DNA from: Microbacterium faecale
GTDB taxonomy: Bacteria > Actinomycetota > Actinomycetes > Actinomycetales > Microbacteriaceae
Length of the DNA: 64,000 nt
Direction: 5' to 3'
Assembly (NCBI RefSeq): GCF_014640975.1
Contig: NZ_BMHO01000001.1
Span: 2,614,166-2,678,165 of the forward strand
Shown: in pieces, positions 63,803 to 64,000 of the stretch
How positions within the stretch are numbered: position 1 is the stretch's first letter
How the letters are laid out: each line of letters begins with the position of its first letter
Program-made: the position numbers and the translations under genes
The notes under the pieces: generated by a model
Seen by the model: the letters and a program-made list of their open reading frames with translations, nothing else
Databases searched by the model: none
What the model was told of the DNA's origin: nothing

Positions 63803-64000
63803 CCCGCCTCACGCCGACGCTCGCGTTGTTGGTCGCGCCCGTGCTCGCGTTGACTGCCTGCTCCGGAGGTTCATTCAGCGCAGAAGAGCCCGGCGGCGCG
63901 GATGACACGGACCGTGCGCTCAAGATCGGTCTCATCGCGCCCCTCACCGGCCCCGCTTCGCTCGAAGGAACTTCGATGCAGCAGGGCTTCGAACTCGGTC
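63772..64000 (+). CDS. ABC substrate-binding lipoprotein (LivK/UrtA-like), partial
   Basis: The reading starts at ATG 63772 (TGGAGG eight bases before) or ATG 63799, which overlaps the permease stop. A signal peptide ends in the lipobox LALTAC. The mature protein begins with an acidic stretch and IGLIAPLTGPASLEGTSMQQ, the family opening, and runs off the window. It should feed the permease at 62918. Confidence 0.9.
   Translation, partial: MENPTHRNRMTRLTPTLALLVAPVLALTACSGGSFSAEEPGGADDTDRALKIGLIAPLTGPASLEGTSMQQGFELG

Overview
The window is high-GC, densely coded actinobacterial DNA. The conserved block scpA-scpB-rluB-tyrA-cmk-der, the mycelium-free actinobacterial gene content and the codon use suggest a member of Microbacteriaceae (Microbacterium-like). 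That placement is an inference from gene order and protein style, not from a marker-gene comparison.

Left part (1-16 kb). A GMC oxidoreductase runs off the left edge, followed by a LuxR-type two-component system and a MacB/FtsX-type ABC exporter. The exporter permease is broken in two: its N-terminal part lies at 4.1-4.65 kb and its C-terminal part at 13.84-15.44 kb. The 9.2 kb between them is a patchwork of small detoxification and regulatory cassettes: HxlR, two dihydrofolate-reductase-like proteins, a VOC protein, a YCII-like protein, DUF4267 plus TetR, and an MFS efflux pump with a SoxR regulator and its operator. It also holds an AraC-type pseudogene, an ISL3-family insertion sequence and a decayed phzF. 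Three copies of an unidentified repeat lie at the left edge and between the cassettes.

Middle part (15.4-32.2 kb). TetR and membrane genes, a CPBP protease and an SGNH lipoprotein lead into a ten-gene minus-strand operon divergent from a LysR gene. In transcription order the operon encodes amidohydrolase, Rieske ferredoxin, second amidohydrolase, alpha/beta hydrolase, a five-gene peptide/nickel-type ABC importer and a VanB-like reductase. It reads as an uptake and degradation pathway for an unidentified compound. A divergent SDR/TetR pair follows.

Island (32.4-51.45 kb). This is a chain of foreign DNA at a proline tRNA gene. It holds an IS3-family element interrupted by an IS30-family element, and an arsenic resistance operon (ArsC, ArsR-ArsC fusion, ACR3 pump, thioredoxin, thioredoxin reductase). 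Further along are a BcrA-type ABC pair with its regulator, an aminoglycoside-phosphotransferase-like gene, a DUF3224 gene, a phage cytosine methyltransferase fragment, and a TetR-DrrAB-HelD resistance module. Three leftover integrase C-terminal ends and several tRNA-Pro 3-prime-end copies mark past integrations. An intact tRNA-Pro(GGG) sits at the right edge. The two halves of what looks like the original host tRNA-Pro lie 19 kb apart at the island borders.

Right part (51.5-64 kb). Core chromosome: deazaflavin-dependent oxidoreductase, GNAT, S4 RNA-binding protein, a Nudix protein with a probable NYN-like C-terminal domain, der, cmk, tyrA, rluB, scpB, scpA and a ParA-type ATPase. It ends with a TetR-regulated amidase and branched-chain-amino-acid-type ABC genes that run off the right edge.
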